A DNA stretch of 64,000 nt from Massospora cicadina (taxonomy: Eukaryota > Entomophthoromycota > Entomophthoromycetes > Entomophthorales > Entomophthoraceae). The stretch spans positions 62,001 through 126,000 of the forward strand of contig JAKSZP010002688.1 of the NCBI GenBank assembly GCA_022478985.1, given 5' to 3'. A program made the translations under genes and the position numbers. Shown here in pieces: positions 1-10,319 of the stretch (the stretch's first letter is position 1; every line of letters starts with the position of its first letter). The notes under the pieces are model-generated. The model saw only the letters and a list, made by a program, of their open reading frames with translations, was not told where the DNA came from and did no database searches.

Positions 1-324
1 CTGCTCCGCTCACTTCTTCCTGTTAACAATCTCCCTCCTTCAATTTTCTGGTATTGCTTATATCTCAGCAAATTCAGTTGATACCAACCCTTTTTCTTAG
101 ACTAATTTGTTCTGCCGTATTCTTATTAGTTCTGAAGAGTTCCCCATTTATTAAATTCATGATCACCTTTTTTGTAAGCAATCCAATAACCATCTGTTTG
201 GACCTAATATTGACTCATCCCAAGGTGCTCAAATACTTGTACTCTATAATGATTGTCAGCAGGTTCTAGCCAATCCGCCATGGATATTTTGGGCTTATTG
301 TCAAGTCATATCATAGTATTGACA
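1..324 (-). repeat. 3' LTR of Gypsy element 1 (partial)
   Basis: This stretch is a close direct repeat of the right LTR near 6420-6728, including shared phrases around the Gly/Ala-poor AT-rich centre and the common TGACA terminus at 320-324. The window begins inside it, so the outer end and flanking TSD are not visible. It is the downstream LTR because the element runs on the minus strand. Confidence 0.85.
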
Positions 325-333
325 CCCCCTAAA
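325..333 (-). other. Polypurine tract of Gypsy element 1
   Basis: On the minus strand the purine run TTTAGGGGG lies directly against the LTR that begins TGTCA. This is the expected place and composition for the primer of plus-strand DNA synthesis. Confidence 0.7.
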
Positions 334-334
334 C

Positions 335-1467
335 TGGATAATAAGGCTCCTATTGTTTATATGCCTGGAGGAACTTTGCGTGCACTTGGTTAAATATCTG
401 AGCACTCATGGGGTCCTTGATGGTATAGGCATCAATACCCATTTTCTCAATAACTTTGAATGGACCAATCCAAATACTAGTCAATTTGTGTTTCCACCTG
501 AACCCATGTTGATCATGGAATAGAACCATATTGCCATCTTTGAACTGAGTCAGCCCACTACACTGTAACTAATTGGCAGTCTGATTCTTGATCTTCTTGG
601 CTAAACTGGAGGAGTATGCTTCAGTTTTCAATTTGATCAAAGTGTCCACTAGGTTAGTCAAATAATGGTGGGGATCCATTCCGCCAGTATCTTCCACACA
701 TGCATAAAGCAGAGCTGGAAGGGCAGTGTGTTGTCCATATAGTAGCTGAAAAGGGCTCTTACTCGTGGTGGAATGGCAGCTAATGTTATAAGAAAAAATG
801 GCGGTGGAAAGATGGGAGCTCCAATCAGAAGGTCAATCTGTCACCAACTTCTTTAGTATGTTCACCAAAGTTCCACTAACTTGCTTGACCATACCATTAG
901 ACTTGGGGTGATATGGGGTCATTAGCACTCTGCAGATGGCCATCAATTTGTTGATCTTAGGTAAAATGTGAGAATTGAAGTTGGTTCCATTTTCAGTAAA
1001 GATGAACTGAGGACAGCTGTCACTGAATTATACATTCCATCACAAACTTGACCACTGTAACCACACCCAAATCCTAAATTGCCCTGGCTTCAACCCACCT
1101 GGTCAAGTGTTCAGTCACCACCAGAATGTACTTGGACCGGTTAACTTCCATTGGCAGAGGGCCAATGACATCAAGGGAAACTGTATGCCATGCAATGTGA
1201 GGTTTCACTAGCTGATAGGAAGTCTTCTGGTGGAATGTCTTCTCCACTTGGCACTGATGGCAGCGGGAAATGGTTCAAGCACATCAAAGTTAATTCTTTC
1301 CCAATAATACCAAGGATGCAACAATTCCATCACCTTGTGCATGCCCCATGTCCAACTGCCTTATGTGCACTCATGATAATGCTAGGCTGTGCTGAGGTTC
1401 ATGGGAAGTTCACTGTTGAGTCTCCAATATGTTTGTATAACTCCCCATTACGCTGGAAGATTTTGGT
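335..1467 (-). pseudogene. Integrase region of Gypsy element 1, broken
   Basis: Minus-strand translation in several frames gives a recognisable retroviral-type integrase core. The first catalytic Asp sits in a VSLDVIGPLP context (~1150-1180). A later block reads FTENGTNF, where the usual second catalytic Asp is Glu. A conserved block ending in a GPF-like C-terminal motif follows (FRWKHKLTSIWIGPFKV, ~430-500). Stops and frameshifts interrupt all of it. The order after RNase H and the abutting polypurine tract fit the end of a Gypsy pol gene. Confidence 0.75.
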
Positions 1468-3840
1468 TCAGATTTTATTTAATGCCTTTATGACTTGAAG
1501 TGGCTCATCATCATACTTTCTGTCAAGCATCTTATCATACATTATGTCACTCAGATCTGCCGTAACTGCAATAGTTGGTAGCCTTGACAAGCAATCAGCG
1601 TTATGGTGTTTTGCTCCAGGTTGGTGGAGGATCTCAAAGTCATAAGCCTGCAGTTTAAGGCCCATTGGGATAGGCGCCCTTCAGGCTCCTTGAGGTTCTG
1701 CAACCATCATAATTAAATGTGATCTGTTATTACTTTAAGCTTCACCTGTCAGAAAATCGACTTTGGGCTCTGCTAGTTGGCAGGCTAACCAGTATGAAGA
1801 CTGGTCAGCCCTTGCCATTTTGCCTTAGGCGTTGGGGCTAGCAGCACCGGCTAATCCCTTGGCATGTCACCTGTGCCATTTGGGGATCCCCTTTAACTTA
1901 AACTCCAATCAACAAGTTAAATAATAAACTTATAACAAAAGGTAGAATAGGCAAAGGGAGATGTTTATTGAAAGGGAAGCGCCAGGTATTTATACTATTT
2001 ACAAAAGGGCTACTGTGCCCATTGCCAACCTATTGGCTCTTCTGCTGGTTCTTCCAGCCAACCACTTCTCTTCTTCTTTATCTACATTTATTCTCTTCCC
2101 TGGTTTCAACTCTCTTGCTCTGTCCTTCCCAATGTCCAAATTAGTTTTGGTTCATCCTCAGCTTTAAGTCGCTGGTGAACCATATAAATAAATAATCTAA
2201 ATAAATGTCAAATTTGTATTCAACCCTCAAGTTGATATAATTGCACTGGAAACCACTTTGGTTGCTCACTTTGACTCAGAATATCTTGGCATCTCACTGA
2301 CATCAACTTCTTAATAAATGAGGCACTGGAAACAACTTCATCCACCTCAAGCTCATAATTGTTGGATCCACCAACATTGGATAATCAGGCAGCGAACATC
2401 TGAAGCAAATACATTGGCTTTCTGCCAGAAATCCCACAACAGACCACAAATGGCCATTGGCGTCGACCACTGATTCTGCTGACAGATTGGATCATCCTCA
2501 GCTATTAGTTGCCAGTGATCCTTCTACTAATTTGGGGCCACCAGTTGGCCCCACTCGAACCTAAATACCAAACTCAGCAGAATACTAATTTTGGCAAAAC
2601 AAATTGGGGAGCAACTAACCAGCAATCAAACCAAATACCACGAAACTCATCAATACACCATTCTGCCAGGATTGGCTATATCGTTCCAAATAATGCTAAA
2701 TCATTGGAGGATTCCATCTGGTTAAAATCATGACATCACCCCATGCAAATACACCCAAAAATGCTTATATGCATAAATCACCACTAAGCACTCCCACTCA
2801 GTCATGGTATAATTGCGTTCATGGCTGTTCAGGCTCTGACTACAGTACACTATGGGGTGCTCCTCCCCCTCTTCATCTTTTTGGGATAGGATCATCCCTA
2901 CAGTGGAAAAAGATGCATCCATTTTAATGATAAACTCTTTATTGAAGTTTGGATAGCGTAACACTGGCACACTGATTAGCGCCATTTGAAGTGTATTGAA
3001 GAAGCATTGTCAGCAATCTGTCCATTCAATTGTGGCATCTTCTTTAATAACTCAAACAGTGGACCTCCAATACAACTAAAGTTGGGTATAAAGTGGCAGT
3101 AATAGCTGATCATCCCTAAAGATACTTGTATATTGCGCTTACTGTTTGGTGTAGTCATTTTTCAGATAGCCTCCACCTTGGCTAGTTGAGGCTTCATCCT
3201 AGTTTTGTCTACTACAACCCTAGGTACTCCAGCTGGTCCTTGAAGAGGTGACATTTGTGAGGCTTGATCTTGATGTTAGCCTCTGAAAACTGGCAGAAGA
3301 CCTCCTCCATATGGGCAAGATGCTCAGAGAACGTCTGGTAAAAGACATTGATATTGTCAAGGTACACAAGGATGCACAACAGCTTCAGATCGCCAAGAAT
3401 GGTGTCCATGGCCCTCTGGAACGTAGCTGGGGCATTACACAGCCCTTGTGGCATATGGGTTGGTTGAACAAGATCTTTGGATGTGATAATGGCTCATTTT
3501 TTCTGTTCTGCCATGGGTAACTCAATCTGGAAATATCCTGATATCAAATTCATTTTTTGGAAGTAACAAGCTCCGCATATTTGATCCAGTGCATTATCAA
3601 TCCGTGGTAAGGGATATAAGTCCTTCTTGGTGATACTGTTGAGCTTCTGGTAATCTATTACCACTGGTTGGTACCATCCTTCCTTTTTACAATTAGAACA
3701 GAAAAAGACCATGGACTCTTTGAAGGTTTGAGAATCCCTTGCTCCAGTAGCTTTTTGATCTCTGTTTTCACTACTTCCTTAGCTGCCATCAATTGGCGGA
3801 TCAGTTGTGACTTTATGGGAGGATGATCCCCAGTGTCCAA
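1468..3840 (-). pseudogene. Reverse transcriptase-RNase H of Gypsy element 1, broken and split
   Basis: RT motifs read from 3840 downward on the minus strand: an N-terminal KKLLEQGILKPS block, then VIDYQKLNSIT, then the palm MPQGLCNAPATFQ (~3450) and LVYLDNINVF (~3355). The catalytic YxDD motif reads YLDN, so the second Asp is lost. The thumb/connection and the RNase H start (FIIKMDASFSTVGMIL, 2728-2985) follow. RNase H resumes at 1468-1741 with the typical ITDH and CLSRL motifs. A solo LTR occupies 1747-2735. Removing it and one TSD copy puts the two halves in frame. The length and order match Ty3/Gypsy pol. Confidence 0.88.
1747..2735 (+). repeat. Solo LTR of the Gypsy K family inside Gypsy element 1
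   Basis: A 989-bp stretch begins TGTCAG, ends ATGACA and is flanked by the perfect 5-bp TSD TCACC (1742-1746 and 2736-2740). It interrupts the RNase H of element 1. It resembles the 5' LTR of Gypsy K at 45606-47184 in the same orientation at many points: the CTCYGCTAG start, the GTTTATTGAAA-like block, the CGGCTTTCYGCCAGAAAT block and the end. No internal region is present, so it is the product of recombination between two LTRs. Short open frames inside it (for example 2509-2733) have no support as genes. Confidence 0.93.
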
Positions 3841-4388
3841 CTAATGGCCCCCCCACGCGCATCCTAAATCATGGTTGTCAACAGTGAAAATCTCTTTATA
3901 CTTTTGAAATAAAGCTATTGATCAATCCTTCTGTGCTTCCGATAACCTCATTAAATCATTGCATGGTACCACAGTCATTATGCTGGGCTGTGGTTCAATA
4001 TGTAGACCAAATTCATCCAGAGATTCAAAATCATGAACCTGAAGGACCTCCTCAACAGGGGTCAAATGTAAATACACCACAATTTAATGTTGGCAGTTCT
4101 GCAGTGGTACTTTATGTAAGTTCATTAGTAAAACCTTGATATCCCCATGTACCATAGTATAATGCCTGGAGCCACATGGGGCTCAAGCTGCAATTGCTGA
4201 TAAGGCCCAATAACTTCCACATAGAGACCGTGTGTTACTTCTACCTCCAATTTGGTATTCACTATTACTTGGTAACCAGAGGGGATAGATACAGGTCCAG
4301 CAGCTCGGAGATGCAGCCCCTGGTATTCATATATCTGCTGGGGAAGGGGCTGGGTCCTCTTTTTTACTCTGATGGTAGTGCACTGGAA

Positions 4389-4775
4389 TCACCCCATCAC
4401 TATAGGCAAGGTTGATATGCCCCATGTGTACTGAGTCCTTTGGCACTCCACTGTAGGTAAAGTAAATTGGGATCTGCTTTCAAAAAGTTTTAACGTCTTC
4501 TCTATCATATCAACAACAGCACCACAGTGTTGCATAAAAGCAGTTTTAATTAACATGTTGTAATTATCATTTGGAAACACTAACACCAGGGCTACAATGA
4601 CAATCAACCCAAATTGCAATGGAAGCACACTGTATGCTCCCTCAGAGACCGTTCTATCTGCTCCAGAGGTCCCATATACCATCCAGTGTTTCACATCAGG
4701 TTTTAATGTCAACTTAGCCACCAACTTAGTGGAAACTATGTTAACTGGAGCACCCATATCTAGTATATCACAGAC
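4389..4775 (-). pseudogene. Retropepsin-like aspartic protease of Gypsy element 1, active site altered
   Basis: The minus-strand reading contains LDMGAPVNIVSTKL followed ~75 residues later by NDNYNMLIKTAFM, matching the two landmarks of Gypsy retropepsins (DTG/DSG loop and a late hydrophobic-Leu-Ile block). The loop reads D-M-G rather than D-T/S-G, so the protease would be inactive. The related elements E and J in this window have the same neighbourhood with an intact DTGS, which supports the assignment. Confidence 0.72.
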
Positions 4776-4810
4776 TATATTTTGACTACAACAATGTCAC
4801 AGTACATACA

Positions 4811-6170
4811 TTATGAATATGATAAATCTTGACTGGTTAACACATGGACATTTAAAGAATCTCTGTTCCCAAGGTAACTTACAATCCCTTCACCAACTAT
4901 GGAGTATTCTTTGATGATAGTGTTGACCAGAAGAGCAACAATTACTCCTTGCAAGTAAGGTAAATCTGTGGATGGGTCTGACTTGTCAGTGGAAACTTGG
5001 TCAAACATTTGACAAGCATATGGCATGGGCTGCATCTGAGATCCTTCTTCTGCCACAGCTTTGGCTTGCGCTCATTTTAAAATATTCACCCCTTCAATTA
5101 GCTTCTGATATAGAAATGCATCATTATACTGGGGGACTTCCATAGTATATACTTCAATGGGTTCAGGTGGGACGTTTGGGTTTGGGATAGCAGAAGTAGA
5201 GAGTTCCATCTCTACTACACTCTGACTTTTCCCTGATAGTACTGTTCCTGTTGTATGTGATGGACCAAACAATTGGGGCAACGTTGGGCCAGGTTCCCAG
5301 GGTGACCGCATTCAAAACAATTAACCCTGTAGGGCCTACATCCTTGAATATTGTAATATGAGCGTTACTGATAATTTGATGTAGGTGATTGGCATAATTA
5401 GGCTCAGTTCAGTAATTGAGCTGTTGCCAATAAGCAGGTCCAGGGTGGAAGTTGAACTGCTGGGGTAAACTCGTTGGAAGCTGAACTGGACAGCTGAATT
5501 TCCCCTAATAAAAAGTCTGATGACAGCGGCATTATGTTTTCACTCTGTATTGGGTGGAGGAAAGGTTATGGCTAGAGGCACAAAAATTGAACAATTTTAA
5601 GCAGAGGTATATTATACTCCAACATTGAGGTCATGACATTGTAGAGCTTGTGGTATGGCTTCAATGCAGAGGTCATTGCAATGCACATATCATATTTGGA
5701 TAAAGTCCCTTCCCCAATTAACATGTGAGCTTCTGCTGTAAATTGATCAGCAAATGCGGTGAGTGTTTTATTATGTTGAAACCCAATGGTCAAGAACTTG
5801 GCCTTCTGTTGTGACATCTTTGCAGTTTCTCTGAACAACTGCAGCACAGTATCATTTACTTCTTGATATGTAATGGAACTGTTTGGAAGATAGCAGGTGA
5901 CTTTATAGGTACTTCCAACATCCAAGGTGGATATTAATAGTTTTGCTTTATGTTAATCTGAGGCTCCTTCTGTCATAAACTCAAATTGCTCAAAAAACCC
6001 ATGTATATTCCTGTTGTAATCAAATGGAGGCAGCTTATCAATACAGACCTCCTGAAGAAGCTCCTCCTGCCTTTTGAGCACAGCGTCCAAGGCAAGTTTG
6101 AGTTTCACATATTCAACAGGTGCAGTGCATTGTGGAGATTACCTGTTAAAGCAAGCCTGATGTGACATGG
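4811..6170 (-). pseudogene. Gag region of Gypsy element 1 with degenerate zinc knuckle
   Basis: The longest open piece (5572-5925, 117 codons) resembles a Gypsy capsid domain: helical, with an ADQFTAEAHMLIGEG...DMCIAMTSALKP type sequence. Downstream, at ~5280-5325, the reading NCFECGHPGNLAQRCPNC is a CCHC-type zinc knuckle whose His position is Asn (CX2CX4NX4C). The spacing is kept but one ligand is lost. Several stops interrupt the frame. Gag normally binds RNA and forms the virus-like particle; this copy cannot make an intact protein. Confidence 0.72.
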
Positions 6171-6215
6171 CTGGTAACTAAAGAATTTTTATCTTTTTGT
6201 TATTGATTAATGGGC

Positions 6216-6233
6216 CCCCTGTAATGAGCACCA
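6216..6233 (-). other. Primer-binding site of Gypsy element 1
   Basis: On the minus strand, just inside the 5' LTR, the sequence TGGTGCTCATTACAGGGG starts with TGG as expected for pairing with a tRNA 3' CCA end. It differs by one base from the primer-binding sites of elements E and J in this window. The specific tRNA was not identified. Confidence 0.7.
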
Positions 6234-6234
6234 C

Positions 6235-6728
6235 TGTTATAAAACCAATGAACTTGTTGATCTATTCTGTAAGGTCTTTTCACAGGATCAAGCTCACTGA
6301 GCAATGGATGGATGATATGGAGATTGTCAGCCCACAAGACAAATGTAAAGATTATAATAAAATATGGGGCAATTGCTTCACCCACAATACTTTTTTATAT
6401 AGAAATATAAAACAGAAGATTCCTTCTGCTCCACTCACTTCTTCAATTCTCTGGTATTGATTATATCTCAGCAACTTTGGTTGATACTAACCCTTTTGCT
6501 TAGACTATTCATTCTGCCGTATTCTTATTGATTCTGGCAGAGTTCACTATTTATTAAATTCACAATAGCCTTATTTGTAAGCAATCCAATAAACCATCTG
6601 TTTGGATCCATTATCACCTCATCCCAAGGCGCTTGAATACTTGTGCTCTATAATTATTGTCAGCTGATTCTAGATGATCTGCCATGGCTATTTTGGGCTT
6701 ATCATCCAGTCATATCAGAATCTTGACA
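6235..6728 (-). repeat. 5' LTR of Gypsy element 1
   Basis: This is a 494-bp LTR with TG...CA ends. Its right half is repeated at 1-324. The inner edge is set by the adjacent primer-binding site and the outer edge by the TTGACA terminus shared with the left LTR. A TATA-like run (near 6390-6405) lies inside it. Confidence 0.8.
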
Positions 6729-8741
6729 ATGACCATACTTATATATAAACTAATAGTCATTCCTCAATCTTAACTAAAATCCCTTTACTTATCATTATAC
6801 TATATAAAGCTAATGTTGATATAAGGTATACAAAAAGTATATCAAAATTATCTCTCTAGTACTAGTGGGGCCTAGCCCAAGATGGGGGAGCGTCCACTGA
6901 CCATATCAAAATCATTTGTAAGTCAAAAATGCCAGATAAAATTTATGAGGGTTTTTATTTCTAATAATTTATGATACTTAGATATTGCAATTTATCTCTC
7001 TAACAATAACAGATTTAATATGATTTTAACTTTAGCATTGACTTAATTCTAAATAAGGGCACATAATAATTAAGGCTACAAAATAAAATTTCAATGACAT
7101 GCTTATCATATCTAAAAATTATTTTCTAAAAGCATAGCTATTAACTTTTCATTTTAAAAGCATTGTAAGTCAAACTATACATGATAAACCTTATTGTAGA
7201 CAATTCAACTAAAAATTATTTTACATTTTATACAAGTACTATTGCTTATGCCAAATGTTTATGCTTGGTGCAATCTATTTGGTGAAAGGTGGGATAATTT
7301 GTTTTATAGCTTAGACTTTTCATTATCTTTGAATACTAACTGGTGCTTATCACTTAAGCTACTGGCCACCTCTTTGAATGCAAAAAAACTCACTCAAAAA
7401 GGTATTAATCAAAATATTAGTTTATCAAAACGATGTACCATGCAAGAAAGTTTACTATAAGATAAATTCATAATTCTATCTATAAAAGATTGGTTTTCTA
7501 GTTATGTACTAAGCAAACATAAACGAGTCCTTTCAATAGTAGTGGGTAAAAATCAAAAAACTAGCGTATTGTCAATTTTGGAAAACAAAAAATATAAGCT
7601 AAGATCAACTTAAGTAATAGCTTATTAATAACAGGCGGATTAATATGGCAGCAATTTAATATGCTAGAGTACTAACAAACAGCCCAGATTTTATAAGCCT
7701 GCAATAGAAGCATATAACCCAAGATATATAACTCATCATTAAACAATTAAAAGCTAAATATAAGTAGTAAAGCATAGTTTAAAATTTGTTAAAGAGTTAA
7801 AGGTTCAAGGATAGTCCATAAACCTTAACTTTAGGTAGGATTGTCAATCCAAGATCTTTACCATAGCTTTTCAGTTCTATAAATATTTTCTTGAAGTATA
7901 TTTGAGCAAACAGAGATATATTAGGATTTAGAAAACTATTCATTTTAGAGCATATACTATTTTAATAGCATTAGGCTCACCAAAACCTTTTCTTGGTGTT
8001 TAAGATGGCTACATAAAATCAAGGATTTTGTAAAATCTCAAATTTAGGATAACAAAGCTGTGTATCATTATAAAGTTATAAATTACAAGCCTCACTTATA
8101 CATTGCCTTAAAAATCTAATTGATGAATTTAAACTTAAGCTAAGTTAATATATTAAAAAGCTAATAATGCTAAAGAGGTATACCAATATGCTCAATATAT
8201 AAGAGCTGACAAGGGTACCACTCTGTTAGCAATATTTAGAGTAGCTCCGGTAGGCCCTCATCTATAAACACTGCCAAAAAGATATTAAGTTAATAGCCAG
8301 ATACTATTTTGGCTTATTAAAAGAAAACAGGCATTATAAAGTAACAGCAAGGATATTTAACGCAGATACATAGATAATTTGCTACATTATATGAATATTA
8401 TTTCACTGTGGGTGTTTATATTTATACCATTACACTTATCAAAAATGGTTAGTAAAATAACGAATAACCCGCAAACCATACAAATTCCTTTAAAATATTC
8501 AAAAATTTCAATAAGTCCATAAATTTAGACTAGGACAATAACAACTCAACCTCTGATAAACTTACCCAGAAACTTAAAATGGCTCAACTAAAAGGCAGAA
8601 ACTATCTCGGATGACAAAACGACAGTTACTAAAATTCTAGTAAATCTAAATAAAATTAAAAAGTTTGCACAACGCTGCTGAAGTTACAGGCTCGATTAGA
8701 TAAGTAACACAAGTAGATGTAAATTATGAGGATGGGGTTGG
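6729..8741. other. AT-rich gene-poor spacer
   Basis: Apart from a ~40-bp LINE beta tail at 6855-6895, I see no supportable gene here. The base composition is strongly AT-rich and the reading frames are short. A 72-codon open frame at 7242-7460 and the text after it faintly recall a decayed transposase, but I could not anchor any motif. The end of the stretch is the probable 3' flank of the 14-3-3 gene. Confidence 0.6.
6855..6895 (-). mobile_element. Very short remnant of a LINE beta 3' end
   Basis: The minus strand reads CCCCCATCTTGGGCTAGGCC followed by CCACTAGTACTA, closely matching the 3' tail of LINE beta G at 60454 and the copies at 27925, 47101 and 54267. A clean poly(A) and TSD are not visible, so this is an old or partial copy. 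Confidence 0.5.
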
Positions 8742-8747
8742 TTTATT
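8742..8747 (-). promoter_or_regulatory. Candidate polyadenylation signal of the 14-3-3 gene
   Basis: The minus strand carries AATAAA about 69 nt downstream of the 14-3-3 stop codon, the usual distance for a cleavage/polyadenylation signal. Other A/T hexamers lie nearby, so the exact site used is uncertain. Confidence 0.5.
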
Positions 8748-8815
8748 GAAACAAGGAACCAGAATAGAAAATAAAAATCAAGCAGCAGCAAAAGCTGCTG
8801 TCCAATTAACAATAA

Positions 8816-9692
8816 TCATTCCTCAGTAGCCTTGGTCTCGGTTTCCGCTAAATTACCAAGTTAACACCAATATAAATCTCAGCGACTTACCAGTAGACTC
8901 CTGCATATCTGAAGTCCAAAGAGTCAGATTATCACGGAGAAGCTGCATTATCAAAGTAGAATCTTTGTAGCTTTCTTCACTAAGGCTGTCTAACTCAGCG
9001 ATGGCGTCATCGAAAGCTTGTTTGGCCAGGTGGCAGGCACGATCAGGCGAATTGAGAATCTCGTAGTAAAACACGGAGAAGTTCAGAGCCAGACCAAGGC
9101 GAATAGGATGGGTAGGCGGGAGCTCCTTAATAGAGGTCTCAGTTGCAGTTTTGTAAGCTTCAAGAGAAGCGTCAGCAGAGTCCTGCCGAGCCTTGTCTTG
9201 AAGAAATTCAGCAAGGTAGCGGTGATAATCACCCTTCCTAAAAAAGGTAAGCTTCAGCCTATATAGACACTCACATCTTATAATAAAAGACCTTGCACTC
9301 TCCGGTAGTGGCATTAGGAATCAACAGGTCATTTAATACATCGAGGATGTCATTGCAAATATTAGCAAGTTCATCCTCAATCTTCTTGCGGTAGGCAACA
9401 ATCTTTTGGACGTTTTCAGAGTTACCCTTGGCATCTTCTTTTTGCTCGATAGAAGAAACGATTCTCCAAGAGGCCCTACGTGCACCAATGACATCTTTAT
9501 AAGCAACTGAAAGCAAGTTACGCTCTTCAACTGTGAGCTCTTGCTTCTCTGCAGCAACCTGCTTCATGCTCTCAACCATTTCTAACGTGAGAAAATAAAT
9601 AAATGATATAAAAGTATAATAATACCATCGTAGCGTTCAGCCTGCTCTGCAAGCTTGGCAAGGTAAACGTTCTCGGCTCTTTTGGACTCCAT
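8816..9692 (-). CDS. 14-3-3 protein (four exons, complete)
   Basis: 14-3-3 proteins are dimeric cytosolic adaptors that bind phosphoserine/phosphothreonine motifs and regulate signalling, cell cycle and metabolism; fungal members are BMH1/Rad24-like. The exons are 9626-9692, 9275-9581, 8891-9237 and 8816-8847, giving 753 nt and 250 residues, the family's normal length. All introns are GT...AG and very short: 44 nt (GTATTA...TTAG), 37 nt (GTGAGT...TTAG) and 43 nt (GTAAGT...TTAG). The protein starts [17 protein letters not shown]. It has family signature 1, [20 protein letters not shown] (residues 43-62), and signature 2, [20 protein letters not shown] (~215-234). The phosphopeptide-binding residues Lys51, Arg58, Arg131 and Tyr132 are present. 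The C-terminal tail is acidic (ETETKATEE). No stop or frameshift occurs, so this is the only convincing working host gene in the window. The start is chosen because it gives the standard N-terminus. Confidence 0.96.
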
Positions 9693-9830
9693 TTCAGATG
9701 TACAGCGGCAAACAAAGAAAGAAGGTAGCGGATGGTGAGGCGAAGATTAGGGGGTTTAGGATTGGCTAACTTTAGCCTCAATGGCAAATCGAATCCGAGA
9801 CAAATGAAAGCCAGCCTCAAAGATTATTAG
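9693..9830 (-). promoter_or_regulatory. Probable promoter/5' UTR of the 14-3-3 gene
   Basis: Upstream of the start codon the minus strand has a pyrimidine-rich tract (CTACCTTCTTTCTTTGTTTG, ~9705-9725), as is common near fungal transcription starts. No clear TATA box is seen close to it. The promoter call rests on position and composition only. Confidence 0.4.
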
Positions 9831-10319
9831 TCTATGGATTATGAGAACTGATTGGCTATCAAACTATCAGTTAAAATGACGATCGCTTCTATTGGTTGCG
9901 GTCAAAATTGTAAACTTATAGTTACTGTCCAGATAAATGATTGACCTGTTTTGTAGGAAGCTCGCTAATCGATTAGAGTTACTTCAGCAAATTATATTAT
10001 GCCACTTCTCAGTATGCTAATCAACCTGATTTTATGGTTCATAATCCAATTACCGTCTACGTTATTCGCCTGATGTTAATTTAATCATCCACTCTGGCAT
10101 TGTTTAAAGCCCTCGCGATATTATTTTATTGGTTGTAATGTAAAATAATTTCGTCTTTGACCAAATCAGATTAACAGTGCCTCAACTACAAACTCAGTTT
10201 CAGTACAAAATATGTTAAATACGTTACGATCTGAAAGTATAGTGATTCCTTACACCAAATAATCTCTATATATAAAATTCAAAATTTGTTTTCTTGTTTA
10301 TATATATATATATATAAAT
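9831..10319. other. AT-rich intergenic stretch upstream of 14-3-3
   Basis: I see no coding signal here. It ends in a (TA)n run at about 10300-10315, directly before the repeat block that begins with the CCCGTG motif. Confidence 0.5.

Larger units (their letters stand above)
1..6728 (-). mobile_element. Ty3/Gypsy LTR retrotransposon 1, degenerate, truncated by window edge
   Basis: The stretches 1-324 and ~6410-6728 are direct repeats of each other and are the two LTRs of one minus-strand element. Between them, in minus-strand order, lie a primer-binding site, gag with a zinc knuckle, protease, RT, RNase H and integrase, which is the Ty3/Gypsy order. The LTRs end in TGTCA/TGACA type termini. 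The base 3' of the right LTR starts a possible 5-bp TSD (6729-6733, ATGAC), but its partner lies outside the window. All reading frames are broken by stops and frameshifts and key catalytic residues are changed, so the element is dead. It also carries a later solo LTR (1747-2735). Confidence 0.9.

Noticed and set aside
2509..2733. 74-codon open frame as a small gene
   Set aside because: It lies wholly inside the solo LTR 1747-2735 and is not conserved in the LTR copy at 45606-47184.
7242..7700. Degenerate pogo/Fot1-type DNA transposon
   Set aside because: A few residues fit when frames are switched freely, which AT-rich text allows by chance. No DDE motif or terminal inverted repeat is visible.
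9018..9820. Open frames antisense or in other frames over the 14-3-3 gene (9018-9266 plus, 9333-9557 and 9572-9820 minus)
   Set aside because: They are shadows of the spliced 14-3-3 exons, whose joined frame is complete and highly characteristic.
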